Below are positions 50,401 through 59,056 of a DNA stretch of 64,000 bases, piece after piece. Below the pieces are notes generated by a model. The model ran no database searches. It was not told the origin of the DNA and saw only the letters and a list, made by a program, of their open reading frames with translations. The DNA comes from RYN-230 sp963837515 (GTDB lineage: Bacteria > Actinomycetota > Actinomycetes > Streptosporangiales > Streptosporangiaceae). Both the position numbers and the translations under genes were made by a program. Numbering within the stretch: position 1 is the first letter of the stretch; every line of letters begins with the position of its first letter. Where the stretch lies: NCBI GenBank assembly GCA_963837515.1, contig CAWINT010000006.1, forward strand, positions 310,001 to 374,000. Direction: 5' to 3'.

Positions 50401-51021
50401 GTGACAGCACCACCGCAGGCCCGCACGGCCGGTACGCGGTTGCCGAGGCCCGCCCGGCGCCGACAGCTACTGGGAGCCGCCCAGGAGGTTTTCGTCGCGC
50501 AGGGCTACCACGCGGCGGCCATGGATGAGATCGCAGAACGGGCCGGGGTCAGCAAGCCGGTGCTGTACCAGCACTTCCCCGGCAAGCTCGATCTCTACCT
50601 GGCGTTGCTGGACGAGAGCGTCGAGGCGCTGACCCAGACCATCCGCACGGCACTGGACTCCACGACCGACAACAAGCAGCGGGTCAGTGCCACGTTCCAG
50701 GCGTTCTTCGACTTCGTCAGCGGCGCCGGTGAGGCGTTCCGCCTGGTCTTCCAGTCCGATCTGCGTAACGAGCCCGCGGTGCGGGAGCGTCTCGACGCCA
50801 CCATGCGGGTGCACGCGGAAATGATCAGTGAGCTCATCCGCGAGGACGCCGGCCTCGGCGACGCGGAGGCGCACCTGCTGGGTATCGGCCTCGTGGGCAT
50901 GGCCCAGGTCAGCGCGACCTACTGGCTGAGCACCGGCCGGGCGATCCCGAAGGACGTGGCCGAGGAGCTGATGGCCCGGCTCGCCTGGCGGGGCATCAGC
51001 GGCTGGCCCCGCACCACCTGA
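50401..51021 (+). CDS. TetR family transcriptional regulator
   Basis: A 206-residue regulator: RRRQLLGAAQEVFVAQGYHAAAMDEIAERAGVSKPVLYQHFPGKLDLYLALLD is a textbook TetR helix-turn-helix; the C-terminal domain includes FFDFVSGAGEAFRLVFQSDL. GTG 50401 with GGAGAG five bases upstream; the longer in-frame ATG at 50350 is not needed. This TetR next to DUF3107, a ferritin-like protein and a DEAD helicase is a recurring actinobacterial neighbourhood. Target unknown. Confidence 0.88.
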   Translation: MTAPPQARTAGTRLPRPARRRQLLGAAQEVFVAQGYHAAAMDEIAERAGVSKPVLYQHFPGKLDLYLALLDESVEALTQTIRTALDSTTDNKQRVSATFQAFFDFVSGAGEAFRLVFQSDLRNEPAVRERLDATMRVHAEMISELIREDAGLGDAEAHLLGIGLVGMAQVSATYWLSTGRAIPKDVAEELMARLAWRGISGWPRTT

Positions 51022-51025
51022 CCGG

Positions 51026-51063
51026 CCGCGGCTTTCGCTGGGGGCGTACCCCCGGAGCCGCGG
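51026..51063. terminator. nested hairpin after tetR
   Basis: Outer arms CCGCGGCT / AGCCGCGG, inner stem GGGGG-CGTA-CCCCC, starting 5 bp after the tetR stop. Confidence 0.55.
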
Positions 51064-51129
51064 ATCACCGCGCCGGGCAGGCAGCTAACGACTAGCCTCG
51101 GGGCGGGCTCGCCGACGAGAGGTAGCGCC

Positions 51130-51354
51130 GTGGAAGTCAAGATCGGGATCCAGTCCATCCCGCGGGAACTCATCATCGAAACCAAGGCCACCGCCGAGGA
51201 GATCCAGCGGCAGCTCAGCGCGGAGTCCGCTGACGGCACCGGCCTGCTCGTGCTGGCGGACACGCACGGCGGCACGGTCCTGGTGCCCGTCGACAAGATC
51301 GCCTATGTGGAGTTCGCCGGCTCCGAACAGCGCCGGGTCGGCTTCGGCAGCTGA
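51130..51354 (+). CDS. DUF3107 family protein
   Basis: A 74-residue conserved actinobacterial protein: MEVKIGIQSIPRELIIETKA, TAEEIQRQLSAESADG and VPVDKIAYVEFAGSEQRRVGFG, which is the full-length DUF3107 family. GTG start with GAGAGGTAG upstream. Function unknown; consistently linked with the TetR and DEAD-helicase genes as here. Confidence 0.88.
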   Translation: MEVKIGIQSIPRELIIETKATAEEIQRQLSAESADGTGLLVLADTHGGTVLVPVDKIAYVEFAGSEQRRVGFGS

Positions 51355-51388
51355 GTCAGCCCGGCGGGCGACCCCCGGAATCACCGGC

Positions 51389-52122
51389 TCAACTGGCCAG
51401 CCCCAGGGCGGCCATCCGGGCCGCGTGCGCGTCGGTGAACTCGGCCAGCATCCGTCCGACGTCACCCAGCGAAGTGCCACCGGGCTGGGACGGCGCTACG
51501 GAATCGCCCGCGGATGCCGTCGGCTGCGGGGCTCCCGAGGCGAGCAGCAAGGCCAGCGAGGGACGGTCGGCCACCACCCGGTAGGCCTGGGCCAGCGCCT
51601 CCCCCACCAGCCGCCGGGCCCACAGCGCCAGCGGCCGGCCCGCTGCGGGTCGGCCGCGATCGCCGCGCGGACCCGGGCGATCACGAAGTCGGCGTGCCCG
51701 GTATCGCCCAGCACGCTGAGCACCAGTTCGCGAGTCTGCGGATCCACCAGTTGCGCCACCGCCCGGTAGAAGTCGGCCGCTATCCCGTCGCCCACATACG
51801 CCTTGACCAGCCCTTCCAGCCAGTCCGCCGGGGCGGTGCGGGCATGGAACGCGTCCAGTGCGGGCGCGAACGGCAGCATCACCTGATCGGGCCCCGCGTC
51901 CAGCGCGGAGATCCGCTCGCACAGCAGCCGGAAGTGGCCGAACTCGGCCACCGCCATCCCGGCCAGGGCGGCCTTGTCGGCCAGTGAGGGCGCCAGCGCG
52001 GCGTCCTCGGACAGCCGGAAGAAAGCGACGAGCTCGGCGTAGGCCAGCAGGCCGAGCAGATCGAGTACGCCCTCCCGGCTATCCCCCTCGGGCGCGGCGT
52101 CGCGCCCCAGCGCTTCGGTCAC
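51389..52122 (-). CDS. ferritin-like (MiaE-like) fold protein with an apparent frameshift
   Basis: Frame 1 from GTG 52122 encodes VTEALGRDAAPEGDSREGVL, LLAYAELVAFFRLSEDAALA, GMAVAEFGHFRLLCERIS (E..H metal motif), DFYRAVAQLVDPQTRELVLS and ADFVIARVRAAIAADPQRAG. At about 51650 the sequence needs one extra base: only then does it continue as LALWARRLVGEALAQAYRVV and reach FTDAHAARMAALGLAS at the stop 51389. Full length about 244 residues. It is a recognised member of the DUF3107/DEAD helicase neighbourhood. Either a real inactivating deletion or a sequencing error. Confidence 0.75.
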
Positions 52123-52149
52123 CCGCGAAGCGTAACAACACCGGCGCAC

Positions 52150-52403
52150 CGCGCCGCTTAACCCGCCTGACCGGCCACCATTGGTACACTGCTTACAGCA
52201 GTTGGCTGGGAATGCGGCAACATCCTGCCGTGTTCCAGCTGACAGGAATTGCTACAGGTGCCCACGGTGGCACCCCCGGATGGTCTCGGACAGGCTGCCC
52301 GGGAGCCTGATAACCCGGCCCGCAGGGCCCAGGACGCGCGCATGGCGCAGCGACCGGAACAGCGGGCCACTGACGGAAGCTGATTGAACTGACAACGCAC
52401 ATT
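52150..52403 (+). promoter_or_regulatory. 254-bp leader/intergenic region before the DEAD-box helicase
   Basis: Divergent promoter region without a gene. It contains small hairpins such as GTGCC-CACGGT-GGCAC (about 52259-52274) and GGCCC-GCA-GGGCC (about 52317-52329). RNA helicase genes often have long, structured, autoregulated leaders; I cannot identify a known element. Confidence 0.35.
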
Positions 52404-54044
52404 TTGACTTCGCCCGTGGCGGAGCCCCCGGCGGAAGGAGATCCGGCAGGCAGCGTTCCCGCTGACGGCCAGACCTTCCGCGAACTCGGCGTGGCCGAGC
52501 CCATCTGCGCCTCGCTGGAGGCCGCGGGCATCCGCTCTCCCTTCCCCATCCAGGCCCTGGCCGTACCGGTCGGCCTGTCCGGTCACGACATCATCGGCCA
52601 GGCCCGGACCGGCACCGGCAAGACCCTCGCGTTCGGCATCCCGCTGCTGCAGCACGTCGCCAGCGCCCCGGCCAGCCGCCCCTCCGCCCCGGTCAGCCTG
52701 GTCGTGGTCCCCACCCGGGAACTCGCCGGCCAGGTGGCCGACGACCTGCGGGTGGCCGGCCACGCACAGGGCGCCCGGGTGGTCACCGTCTACGGCGGCC
52801 GCGCCTACGAGCCGCAGATCGACGCGCTGCGGGCAACGGTGGACATCGTCGTCGGCACCCCCGGACGGCTGCTCGACCTGATCGGCCAGCGCCACCTCGA
52901 CCTGTCGGCGGTGCGCTCGCTGGTGCTCGACGAAGCGGACAAGATGCTCGACCTCGGGTTCCTGCCCGACGTGGAGCGGATCCTGGAGCTCACCCCGGCC
53001 GGCCGGCAGACCATGCTGTTCTCCGCCACCATGCCGGGTGACGTGGTCACGCTGGCCCGGCGGCACCTGACCCAGCCGTTGCACGTGCGCGCCGAGCACG
53101 GCGACGAGCCCGACCTGGTCCCGCTGACCGTGCAGCACGTGTTCCGCGCGCACCAGATGGACAAGATCGAGATGCTGGCCCGGATCCTGCAGGCCCGGGG
53201 CCGCGGGCTGAGCATGGTGTTCTGCCGCACCAAGCGGTCCGCGGACCAGGTGGCCGAGGCTCTCGCCGTGCGCGGCTTCGCGGCCGCGGCGGTGCACGGC
53301 GACCTGGGCCAGGGGCAGCGGGAGCGGGCCATGCGCGCGTTCCGCAGCGGCAAGATCGACGTGCTGGTGGCCACCGACGTGGCCGCCCGCGGGCTGGACG
53401 TGGACGACGTCACGCACGTGGTCAACTACGAGTGCCCGGAAGACGACAAGGCCTACCTGCACCGGACCGGGCGGACCGGCCGGGCCGGCCGCGACGGGGT
53501 GGCCGTCACGTTCGTCGACTGGCGGGACCTGCAGCGCTGGAAGCTGATCAACGAGGCGCTCGGCATGGGCCAGCCGGAACCGCCGGAGACCTACTCCACC
53601 TCCGAGCACCTGTACGCCGCGCTGGACATCCCGGCCGGGGTGACCGGCACGCTGCCGCGGGCCCGCCGGGAACGGGCCGGCCTGGAGGCCGAGGAACTCG
53701 AGGACATCGGTGAGACCGGCCGGGCCCGCACTCCCGCGCGCAGCGGTCCCGCGCGCCGCGAGACCACGCGCCGCGAGACCACGCGCCGCGAGACCACGCG
53801 CCGCGAGACCACGCGGAAGCCGCGGGCCCGCAAGCGCACCCGCGGTGGTGTGGTGGTCCGTGGGTCGGGCGAGGCCGGAGGCCCCGACGGCCAGCACCCC
53901 GGTGGGCCGCGTCCGGCCGGGTCGAACGCCAGCGGCCAGCCGCAACCGGCCCGGGAGGCGGGCGGGGAACCGGCCAAGCCTCGGCGGCGCCGGCGGCGGC
54001 GCCGTTCCGGCCGGGACCCGGGTGACAGCCCGGCCCTCAGCTGA
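52404..54044 (+). CDS. DEAD-box ATP-dependent RNA helicase (RhlE-like)
   Basis: A 546-residue helicase with the full motif set: Q motif FPIQALAVP, I ARTGTGKT, Ia PTRELA, GG VYGGRAYEPQ, Ib TPGRLLDL, II LDEADKML, III SATMPGDV, IV MVFCRTKRSADQVAE, V ATDVAARGLDV, VI HRTGRTGRAGR. The C-terminal ~130 residues are basic and low-complexity, with RRETT pentapeptide repeats coded by a 15-bp minisatellite, and likely bind RNA. The start is uncertain: TTG 52404 lacks a ribosome binding site; GTG 52416 is possible. It unwinds structured RNA, e.g. during cold adaptation or ribosome assembly. Confidence 0.93.
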   Translation: MTSPVAEPPAEGDPAGSVPADGQTFRELGVAEPICASLEAAGIRSPFPIQALAVPVGLSGHDIIGQARTGTGKTLAFGIPLLQHVASAPASRPSAPVSLVVVPTRELAGQVADDLRVAGHAQGARVVTVYGGRAYEPQIDALRATVDIVVGTPGRLLDLIGQRHLDLSAVRSLVLDEADKMLDLGFLPDVERILELTPAGRQTMLFSATMPGDVVTLARRHLTQPLHVRAEHGDEPDLVPLTVQHVFRAHQMDKIEMLARILQARGRGLSMVFCRTKRSADQVAEALAVRGFAAAAVHGDLGQGQRERAMRAFRSGKIDVLVATDVAARGLDVDDVTHVVNYECPEDDKAYLHRTGRTGRAGRDGVAVTFVDWRDLQRWKLINEALGMGQPEPPETYSTSEHLYAALDIPAGVTGTLPRARRERAGLEAEELEDIGETGRARTPARSGPARRETTRRETTRRETTRRETTRKPRARKRTRGGVVVRGSGEAGGPDGQHPGGPRPAGSNASGQPQPAREAGGEPAKPRRRRRRRRSGRDPGDSPALS

Positions 54045-54119
54045 GCTCAACTGGGCTCCCAGGATTCCCCCAGCCTGGGTAAGGCGTACTCCGAGCGACC
54101 GTGGGTAAGCTGGCCGCCT

Positions 54120-55196
54120 GTGAGCACACCGAAGACCTTGCAGCTGCCCTCCGGGGTACAGCGGCGGACCATCCAGACCAGCCGCGGCGCGTTCGCCGCC
54201 CTGGAGGCCCGCCCCGCCACCGGGGTGGAAGAGTGGCAGCCGGCGCTGCTGGTGCCCGGTTACACGGGCAGCAAAGAGGACTTTCTGCTCATCCTCCAGG
54301 CGCTGGCGGCCGCGGGCCGGCAGGTCGTCGCGATCGACATGCGCGGCCAGTTCGAGACGCCGGGGGATGACAACCCGGCCACCTATCAGCTGGCTGAGCT
54401 GGCCGCCGACGTGACCGAGGTGATCGGCCAGCTCGCGGGCCCCGACGGCAAGGGCATTCACCTGCTGGGACACTCTCTCGGCGGGCTGGTGGCCCGTGAG
54501 GTGATGCTCAGCCTGGCCCGGGGGGACGACCCCCCGGAAGCTCTGCCGGTCCGGGGGGACGACCCCCCCGGGCCCCCCGGCATCCGCCGGCTCGGGGAGG
54601 GCACGCCTGCGGTGCACCTCGCCTCGTCGGCGGATACCGCGGGGCTCAGCGTCAGCTCGCTGGCGCTGATGAGTTCCGGCCCCGGCGCGCTCACCGGGCC
54701 CCGGGCCGTCACCCTCAAGGGAATGCTGGCCGAGCTGGACGGGACCAGCCCCAACGGGCTGGCCGCCGAGGTGAAACGCATCTGGAACACCCGGCTGGAG
54801 CCCGAGGCGGTGGCGGGCGGGGTGCCCACCGAGATCGTGGACTTCCTGCGCACCCGTTTGCTGCACACCAGCCCCACCGGGCTGCGGGCCATGGGCGAGA
54901 CCCTGCTGTGCTGCCCGGACCGGACCCAGGCGCTGGCCGGGCTGGACGGCCTGCCGTTCATGGTGGTCTACGGCGAGAACGACGACGCCTGGGAACCCGC
55001 CGCCCAGGAGGACATGGCGGCCCGGCTCAGCGCCCAGCGGGTCTGCATTCCGGCCGCTGCGCACTCCCCCGCGGTCGAGGCACCGGACACCACGGCGACC
55101 ACGCTGACCACCTTCTGGAACTCGGTGGAGTGCAGCCAGGCCCGGCAGCGGAGTTTAGTGGCGGACCGCGCCCGCCTCACCCGCCCGGCGCGCTGA
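54120..55196 (+). CDS. alpha/beta hydrolase carrying an in-frame repeat element
   Basis: A 358-residue hydrolase: oxyanion/strand region PALLVPGYTGSKEDFLLILQ, AIDMRGQFETPG, nucleophile elbow HLLGHSLGGLVAREV, acid region PFMVVYGENDDAWEP and catalytic His in PAAAHSPAVEAP. Between the helix after the nucleophile and the strand LSVSSLALMSSG, about 42 residues (RGDDPPEALPVRGDDPPGPP...) come from a palindromic repeat element. GTG start at 54120. It lies downstream of the DEAD helicase. Substrate unknown. Confidence 0.88.
   Translation: MSTPKTLQLPSGVQRRTIQTSRGAFAALEARPATGVEEWQPALLVPGYTGSKEDFLLILQALAAAGRQVVAIDMRGQFETPGDDNPATYQLAELAADVTEVIGQLAGPDGKGIHLLGHSLGGLVAREVMLSLARGDDPPEALPVRGDDPPGPPGIRRLGEGTPAVHLASSADTAGLSVSSLALMSSGPGALTGPRAVTLKGMLAELDGTSPNGLAAEVKRIWNTRLEPEAVAGGVPTEIVDFLRTRLLHTSPTGLRAMGETLLCCPDRTQALAGLDGLPFMVVYGENDDAWEPAAQEDMAARLSAQRVCIPAAAHSPAVEAPDTTATTLTTFWNSVECSQARQRSLVADRARLTRPAR
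54518..54644. repeat. palindromic repeat element inside the hydrolase gene
   Basis: Two GGGGGGACGACCCCCC hairpins (54518-54537, 54551-54570), then CATCCGCCGGCTCGGGGAGG, GCACGCCTGCGGTGCACCTC, GCCTCGTCGGCGGATACCGC. Matches segment by segment the element at 49768. Confidence 0.85.
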
Positions 55197-55209
55197 GCAC
55201 GGGCCCGGG

Positions 55210-55317
55210 CGGCGTCCGGGGTCACGCTCCGGCCGCGGCGTCCCGGGGTCACGCTCCGGCCGCGGCGTCCCGGGGTCACGCTCCGGCCGCGGCGTCCCGG
55301 GGTCACGCTCCGGCCGG
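55210..55317. repeat. 27-bp tandem repeat, four copies
   Basis: Units GGCGTCCCGGGGTCACGCTC followed by CGGCCGC between convergent genes. The stop of the nuclease gene (55303) lies in the last copy. Confidence 0.88.
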
Positions 55318-56184
55318 CTGGTCCATCCGGTCCAGGCCGTCCCACGGGCGGCGGGCCGGGGTGGCCGCGGCCCCCTCGGGGCATACCGCGCGGAAATCAC
55401 ACCAGCCACAGCCCGGGCCCGGGCTCGGCGGGAAGACCGCGTCCCTGGAGTCCGCCCTCAGCCCGGCGCGGTGCTGCTCGTCGGCCGCGGCGCACTCGGC
55501 GGCGATGTCCTCGGCCCGGCCCAGATGCCGGCCCAGCGCCGCCTCCGTGTGCTCCCAGGCGTGCACGGCACCGGCCGGCAAGTGATGCAGTTCCACCCGG
55601 TGGCAGGGACGGCGCAGCACGCGGCCGGCGGCGATGGCGTACAGCGCCAGCGGCAGCGAGGCGCGGGCATCATCGGGGCTGAGCGGTCGCCGGCCGGTCT
55701 TGTAATCGACCACGACCAGGGTGCCGCCGTCGCCCGACGGCCGGTCATCGAGCCGGTCGATCCGCCCGGAGAAGGTGATCCGGTCGGTGCGGGCGGCCAC
55801 CGTCCGCTCCACCCCGGCCGGCTCCACGGCCGGGTCCAGCTGGGCCACGTACCGCTCGACCATCACCCGGGCCTGGTCCCGGACCGCCGCCGATTGGGCG
55901 TCGCTGGCGAACCCCTCATTGATCCAGCCCCGCGCCAGCAGGCCGCCGGCGGCGGGCACGGTGCGCCGCGGCGGTGGCAGCCGCCACCACCCGGCCAGCG
56001 CATTGTGCACGCTGGCCCCCAGGCTGTTGTGCGCCCAGGGCGCACCCTTGCGCGGGGCGGGCCGGTCCAGGTACGTCATCCGGTACCGCCGGCGGCAGCT
56101 GAGCCAGGTGCTCAACCGGGTGGGCGTGCACGCGTACAGCCGCCGGGGCATGCCCTCCAGGCCAAGCTGCTCGCCCTCCAGCAT
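55303..56184 (-). CDS. RecB-family PD-(D/E)XK nuclease with Fe-S cysteine cluster
   Basis: A 293-residue nuclease of the Cas4/AddB-C type. Nuclease core: SLGASVHNAL (His), FSGRIDRLDDR (Asp), LVVVDYKTGRRP (D-Y-K). Four Cys suitable for a 4Fe-4S cluster: STWLSCRRRY at the N-terminus and CGWCDFRAVC near the C-terminus. This stand-alone actinobacterial form is annotated as a RecB exonuclease-like protein. It starts 6 bp after the MBL gene stop region on the same strand as MBL and PHP genes. DNA repair role likely. No CRISPR array or cas gene is present. Confidence 0.87.
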   Translation of the reverse strand: MLEGEQLGLEGMPRRLYACTPTRLSTWLSCRRRYRMTYLDRPAPRKGAPWAHNSLGASVHNALAGWWRLPPPRRTVPAAGGLLARGWINEGFASDAQSAAVRDQARVMVERYVAQLDPAVEPAGVERTVAARTDRITFSGRIDRLDDRPSGDGGTLVVVDYKTGRRPLSPDDARASLPLALYAIAAGRVLRRPCHRVELHHLPAGAVHAWEHTEAALGRHLGRAEDIAAECAAADEQHRAGLRADSRDAVFPPSPGPGCGWCDFRAVCPEGAAATPARRPWDGLDRMDQPAGA

Positions 56185-56189
56185 GCCGG

Positions 56190-56816
56190 TCAGCCCAGTC
56201 CGCCCATGGCGGGCGGCCCAGCGGTGACCCAGGAGTCGAACCGCTTGTGCGCGTCCGCCACCGTGGTCTCCTCGCCGTGCCCGGGCAGCACCCGGGTAAC
56301 GATGGGCAGCGTCAGCAGGTGCTCGCCGATCGCGCTCAGCTGGGCCGGGAAATCCGGGTAGTCCCCGTCGTGCGGCGCCGGGCCCCCGGCCAGCAGGCAG
56401 TCACCGGAGAAGACCGCCTCCAGTTCCTCGCTGTACAGGCACACTGAGCCGGGGGTGTGCCCGGGCGTGTGGATCACCTCCAGGGAGACGTCGGCGATCT
56501 CGAAGATGCCGCCGTCCTCCATCTCGATCTCCGCCGCCTCGTCCGGGTGGGCCTCCCGCCACAGCACCCGGTCGCGCGGGTGCAGCGCGACCGGGGCCTC
56601 GTCCCGGGAGGCCACCTCGAAGGCGGCGGCCACGTGCGTGGCGTGCCCGTGGGTGCAGATCACCGCGAGAACCTCGCGGTCGCCCACGGCCTCCAGGACG
56701 GCCGCGGCATCGCGGCCCGGGTCGACGACGATCACCTCCTCGTCGTCCCCGACGATCCAGGCGTTGCCCGCCGTGGCGTCCCCACCCGCGGGTACCTGCG
56801 CTATCCGCGCCTCCAT
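56190..56816 (-). CDS. MBL-fold metallo-hydrolase with altered HxHxDH motif
   Basis: A 208-residue metallo-beta-lactamase-fold protein of the glyoxalase II-like group. NAWIVGDDEEVIVVDPGRDA, first metal motif THGHATHVAA (normally HxHxDH; the Asp is Thr), HTPGHTPGSVCLYSEEL, VFSGDCLLAGGPAPHDGDYP and VLPGHGEETTVADA. All other metal ligands are kept. ATG 56816 with GAGGAGGAA upstream. It may bind a single metal or be inactive. Operon with the PHP gene (26 bp) and the nuclease. Confidence 0.87.
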   Translation of the reverse strand: MEARIAQVPAGGDATAGNAWIVGDDEEVIVVDPGRDAAAVLEAVGDREVLAVICTHGHATHVAAAFEVASRDEAPVALHPRDRVLWREAHPDEAAEIEMEDGGIFEIADVSLEVIHTPGHTPGSVCLYSEELEAVFSGDCLLAGGPAPHDGDYPDFPAQLSAIGEHLLTLPIVTRVLPGHGEETTVADAHKRFDSWVTAGPPAMGGLG

Positions 56817-56842
56817 GCCGGCTTCCTCCTCGAGAGGTTGTG

Positions 56843-57691
56843 TCACGTTCCGCCTGGCCCGGCGGCCGCCGCGGCCCGGGCCATCAGTTCCTCGAACGCC
56901 TCGGGGCGGGTCGTCTCGGCGCCCAGCCGGTACCCGGTCAGGCTGCCGTGATCGTCGCTGCCCCCGGTGGCCAGCAGGCCGAGGTGCGCCGCCAGGCCGC
57001 GCAGCCGGTCCCGCTCGGCCGGGGGGTGCTCCGGATGATCGATCTCCAGGCCGGCCAGGCCGGCCCCGGCCATGGCCGTAATGGCCGCGTCGCCGAGCCG
57101 CCACCCGCGGGCGGCCGCCCCCGGGTGGGCCAGCACCACCGCGCCGCCACTGCCCCGGACCAGGGCGATGGCCCGGGCCGGGTCCAGCGCGTAACGGCTC
57201 ACGTAGGCCCGGCCGCCGGAGCCGATCCAGTCCGGGGTGAACGCGTCCCGCGGGTCAGTGATCACCCCCGCGGCGGCCATGGCCCGGGCGATGTGCGGGC
57301 GGCCGATGCTGGCGTCGCCGGCGATCGCCGCGACCTGGTCCCAGGTGACGTCCACCCCCAGCTCGCGCAGCCGGTCCACCATGGCCCGGCCACGGCGCAC
57401 CCGGTCGGCCCTGATCCTGGCGGCCTCCGCCGCGAGTTCCGGGCTGGCGCCCGCCGGGAGGAAGCTGAGCAGGTGCACGCTGTGCCCGTCCAGCCGGGCG
57501 GACAGCTCCATGCCGGTGACCAGCCGCAGACCCGGGGGCAGTGCCGCGTGAGCCTCGTCGTGACCGGCCAGGGTGTCGTGGTCGGTCAGCGCGATCACGT
57601 CCAGGCCGGCCGCGCGGGCGCGGCGCATCACCTCGGCCGGGGGGTCGGTGCCGTCCGAGGCTGCCGAATGGGTGTGCAGATCGATGCGCAC
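56843..57691 (-). CDS. PHP-domain phosphoesterase (YciV/RNase AM-like)
   Basis: A 282-residue PHP protein: MRIDLHTHSAASDGTDPPAE, VIALTDHDTLAGHDEA, VTGMELSARLDGHSVHLL, GRPHIARAM, VVLAHPGAAARGW, LEIDHPEHP and ATGGSDDHGSLTGY supply the metal ligands in family order. Relatives hydrolyse 3',5'-nucleoside bisphosphates or act as 5'-3' RNases. First gene of a minus-strand PHP-MBL-nuclease unit. Confidence 0.9.
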   Translation of the reverse strand: MRIDLHTHSAASDGTDPPAEVMRRARAAGLDVIALTDHDTLAGHDEAHAALPPGLRLVTGMELSARLDGHSVHLLSFLPAGASPELAAEAARIRADRVRRGRAMVDRLRELGVDVTWDQVAAIAGDASIGRPHIARAMAAAGVITDPRDAFTPDWIGSGGRAYVSRYALDPARAIALVRGSGGAVVLAHPGAAARGWRLGDAAITAMAGAGLAGLEIDHPEHPPAERDRLRGLAAHLGLLATGGSDDHGSLTGYRLGAETTRPEAFEELMARAAAAAGPGGT

Positions 57692-57765
57692 GACGGTTCA
57701 TCGTAGGCCCCCGCACCGACACCCCGGGCCCGCCGCGAAGGTCCGGGGAACGGGTCACCCGGCCC

Positions 57766-57840
57766 GGGACGCGCTCACCCGGGACGCGCTCACCCGGGAC
57801 GCGCTCACCCGGGACGCGCTCACCCGGGACGCGCTCACCC
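57766..57840. repeat. 15-bp tandem repeat, five perfect copies
   Basis: GGGACGCGCTCACCC at 57766, 57781, 57796, 57811 and 57826. It lies in the gap between the PHP gene start and the DUF6758 stop, both on the minus strand, so it is in the PHP promoter region. Confidence 0.92.
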
Positions 57841-57895
57841 GAGACCCCGCCACCCCAAGACCCGCCCACCCCGGGACACGCCCCCCGGGAGAGCC

Positions 57896-58522
57896 TCACC
57901 CGGGCAGGCGCGGGGACTTGGCGCCGTACGGCAGGTCAAGGTCCTGCCCCGGGTCGCGCAGGTCACGCAGGGACAGCGTCTCCAGGAGCAGCACGCCCGC
58001 GGTGTCCGGCCACAGGATGACCCACAGCCAGTTGCCCAGCACCTCCCCGGCGAACGCGGCCGCTCCGGGGGCGTCCACGTTCCACAGCGGGAACTCGTGG
58101 TTGCCGAAGCTGACCAGGGCGTGCGGCGGCCCGGAGGCGAGACCGTCCCCGGGATCGGGGCCGGGCAGCCCGGCGAAGCCGGCCCCGAGGCCGAGCCCGG
58201 GTTCCTCCGAGATCAGCAGCATCTCGCCCAGGCCGCCGACCGGGTTCGGCCCGGACAGCGCGACCACGCAGCCGTGCGACCCGCCCCCCGGGTCACCCGC
58301 GCCGGTGAACCCGGTGACCAGCCAGCCGATGGGCAACGGCCAGGGCAGCCAGACCGGCACCACAGCCCGGCTGAGCAGCGCCCGCATCCCCTCGGGGGAC
58401 GGGCTGCGGGTCATCCGGAGCGGCTGGACCGCGCCGTGCAGCGCACACTGCCAGCTGCTGTGAAAGGCGCTCGGCTCAGTGAGGGCGCCCTGGCAGCGCG
58501 GGCAGACCGGGTCTTTCATCAT
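57896..58522 (-). CDS. DUF6758 family protein
   Basis: A 208-residue conserved actinobacterial protein. CPRCQGALTEP gives half a zinc ribbon, followed by HSSWQCALHGAVQPL; then VPVWLPWPLPIGWLVTGFTG and MLLISEEPGLGLGAGFAGLPG match the family I know as DUF6758. No ribosome binding site before the double ATG (58522/58519). Function unknown; regularly beside PHP and Nudix genes. Confidence 0.75.
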   Translation of the reverse strand: MMKDPVCPRCQGALTEPSAFHSSWQCALHGAVQPLRMTRSPSPEGMRALLSRAVVPVWLPWPLPIGWLVTGFTGAGDPGGGSHGCVVALSGPNPVGGLGEMLLISEEPGLGLGAGFAGLPGPDPGDGLASGPPHALVSFGNHEFPLWNVDAPGAAAFAGEVLGNWLWVILWPDTAGVLLLETLSLRDLRDPGQDLDLPYGAKSPRLPG

Positions 58523-58586
58523 GAGTATCGACGGTGATCTCCAGCCGGGCCCACGTCAAGTATGAGCGCGCAGTAATACTAAGGAG

Positions 58587-58988
58587 ATGCCAGGCCAGCG
58601 TGTCCCGTGCGTGGGCGGGATCGTCAAGGACGCCGCCGGGCGGCTGCTGCTCATCCAGCGCGGCCACGAGCCGGAGGCGGGCCGGTGGTCCATTCCCGGC
58701 GGCCGGGTCGAGCCCGGGGAGAGCGACGCGCAGGCGGTCGTCCGGGAGCTGCACGAGGAAACCGGGCTGCAGGTGGAGTGCGGGGGCCTGGTGGGCTTCG
58801 TTGAGCGGGATGGGCGGGACGGGGCCGTCGTGGTCATCCGGGACTACGCGGCCACAGTGTTGGGGGGCACGCTCCAGCCGGGGGACGACGCCGCGGACGC
58901 GCGCTGGGTCAGCCCGGCCGACCTGGCCTCGCTGCCGCTCACCACCGGCCTGGTGGAGGCGCTCACCGGCTGGGGGGTGCTGGACTGA
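58587..58988 (+). CDS. NUDIX hydrolase
   Basis: A 133-residue Nudix protein. The Nudix box GGRVEPGESDAQAVVRELHEETGLQV fits GX5EX7REUXEEXGU completely. It hydrolyses a nucleoside diphosphate linked to some moiety; substrate unknown. AAGGAG abuts the ATG directly, too close for a ribosome binding site, while TAATACT just upstream looks like a -10 box, so a leaderless transcript is possible. Confidence 0.9.
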   Translation: MPGQRVPCVGGIVKDAAGRLLLIQRGHEPEAGRWSIPGGRVEPGESDAQAVVRELHEETGLQVECGGLVGFVERDGRDGAVVVIRDYAATVLGGTLQPGDDAADARWVSPADLASLPLTTGLVEALTGWGVLD

Positions 58989-59056
58989 CCCAGCCCCGCC
59001 GGTGCGGGAGCCGCATCATGGTCACGACCCTCCGGGCGGCGTGGCACGCTGGTCCG

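Noticed and set aside
52158..55064. A 968-codon minus-strand open frame opposite the DEAD helicase and hydrolase
   Set aside because: Same shadow effect; no motifs, and it spans two well-supported plus-strand genes.
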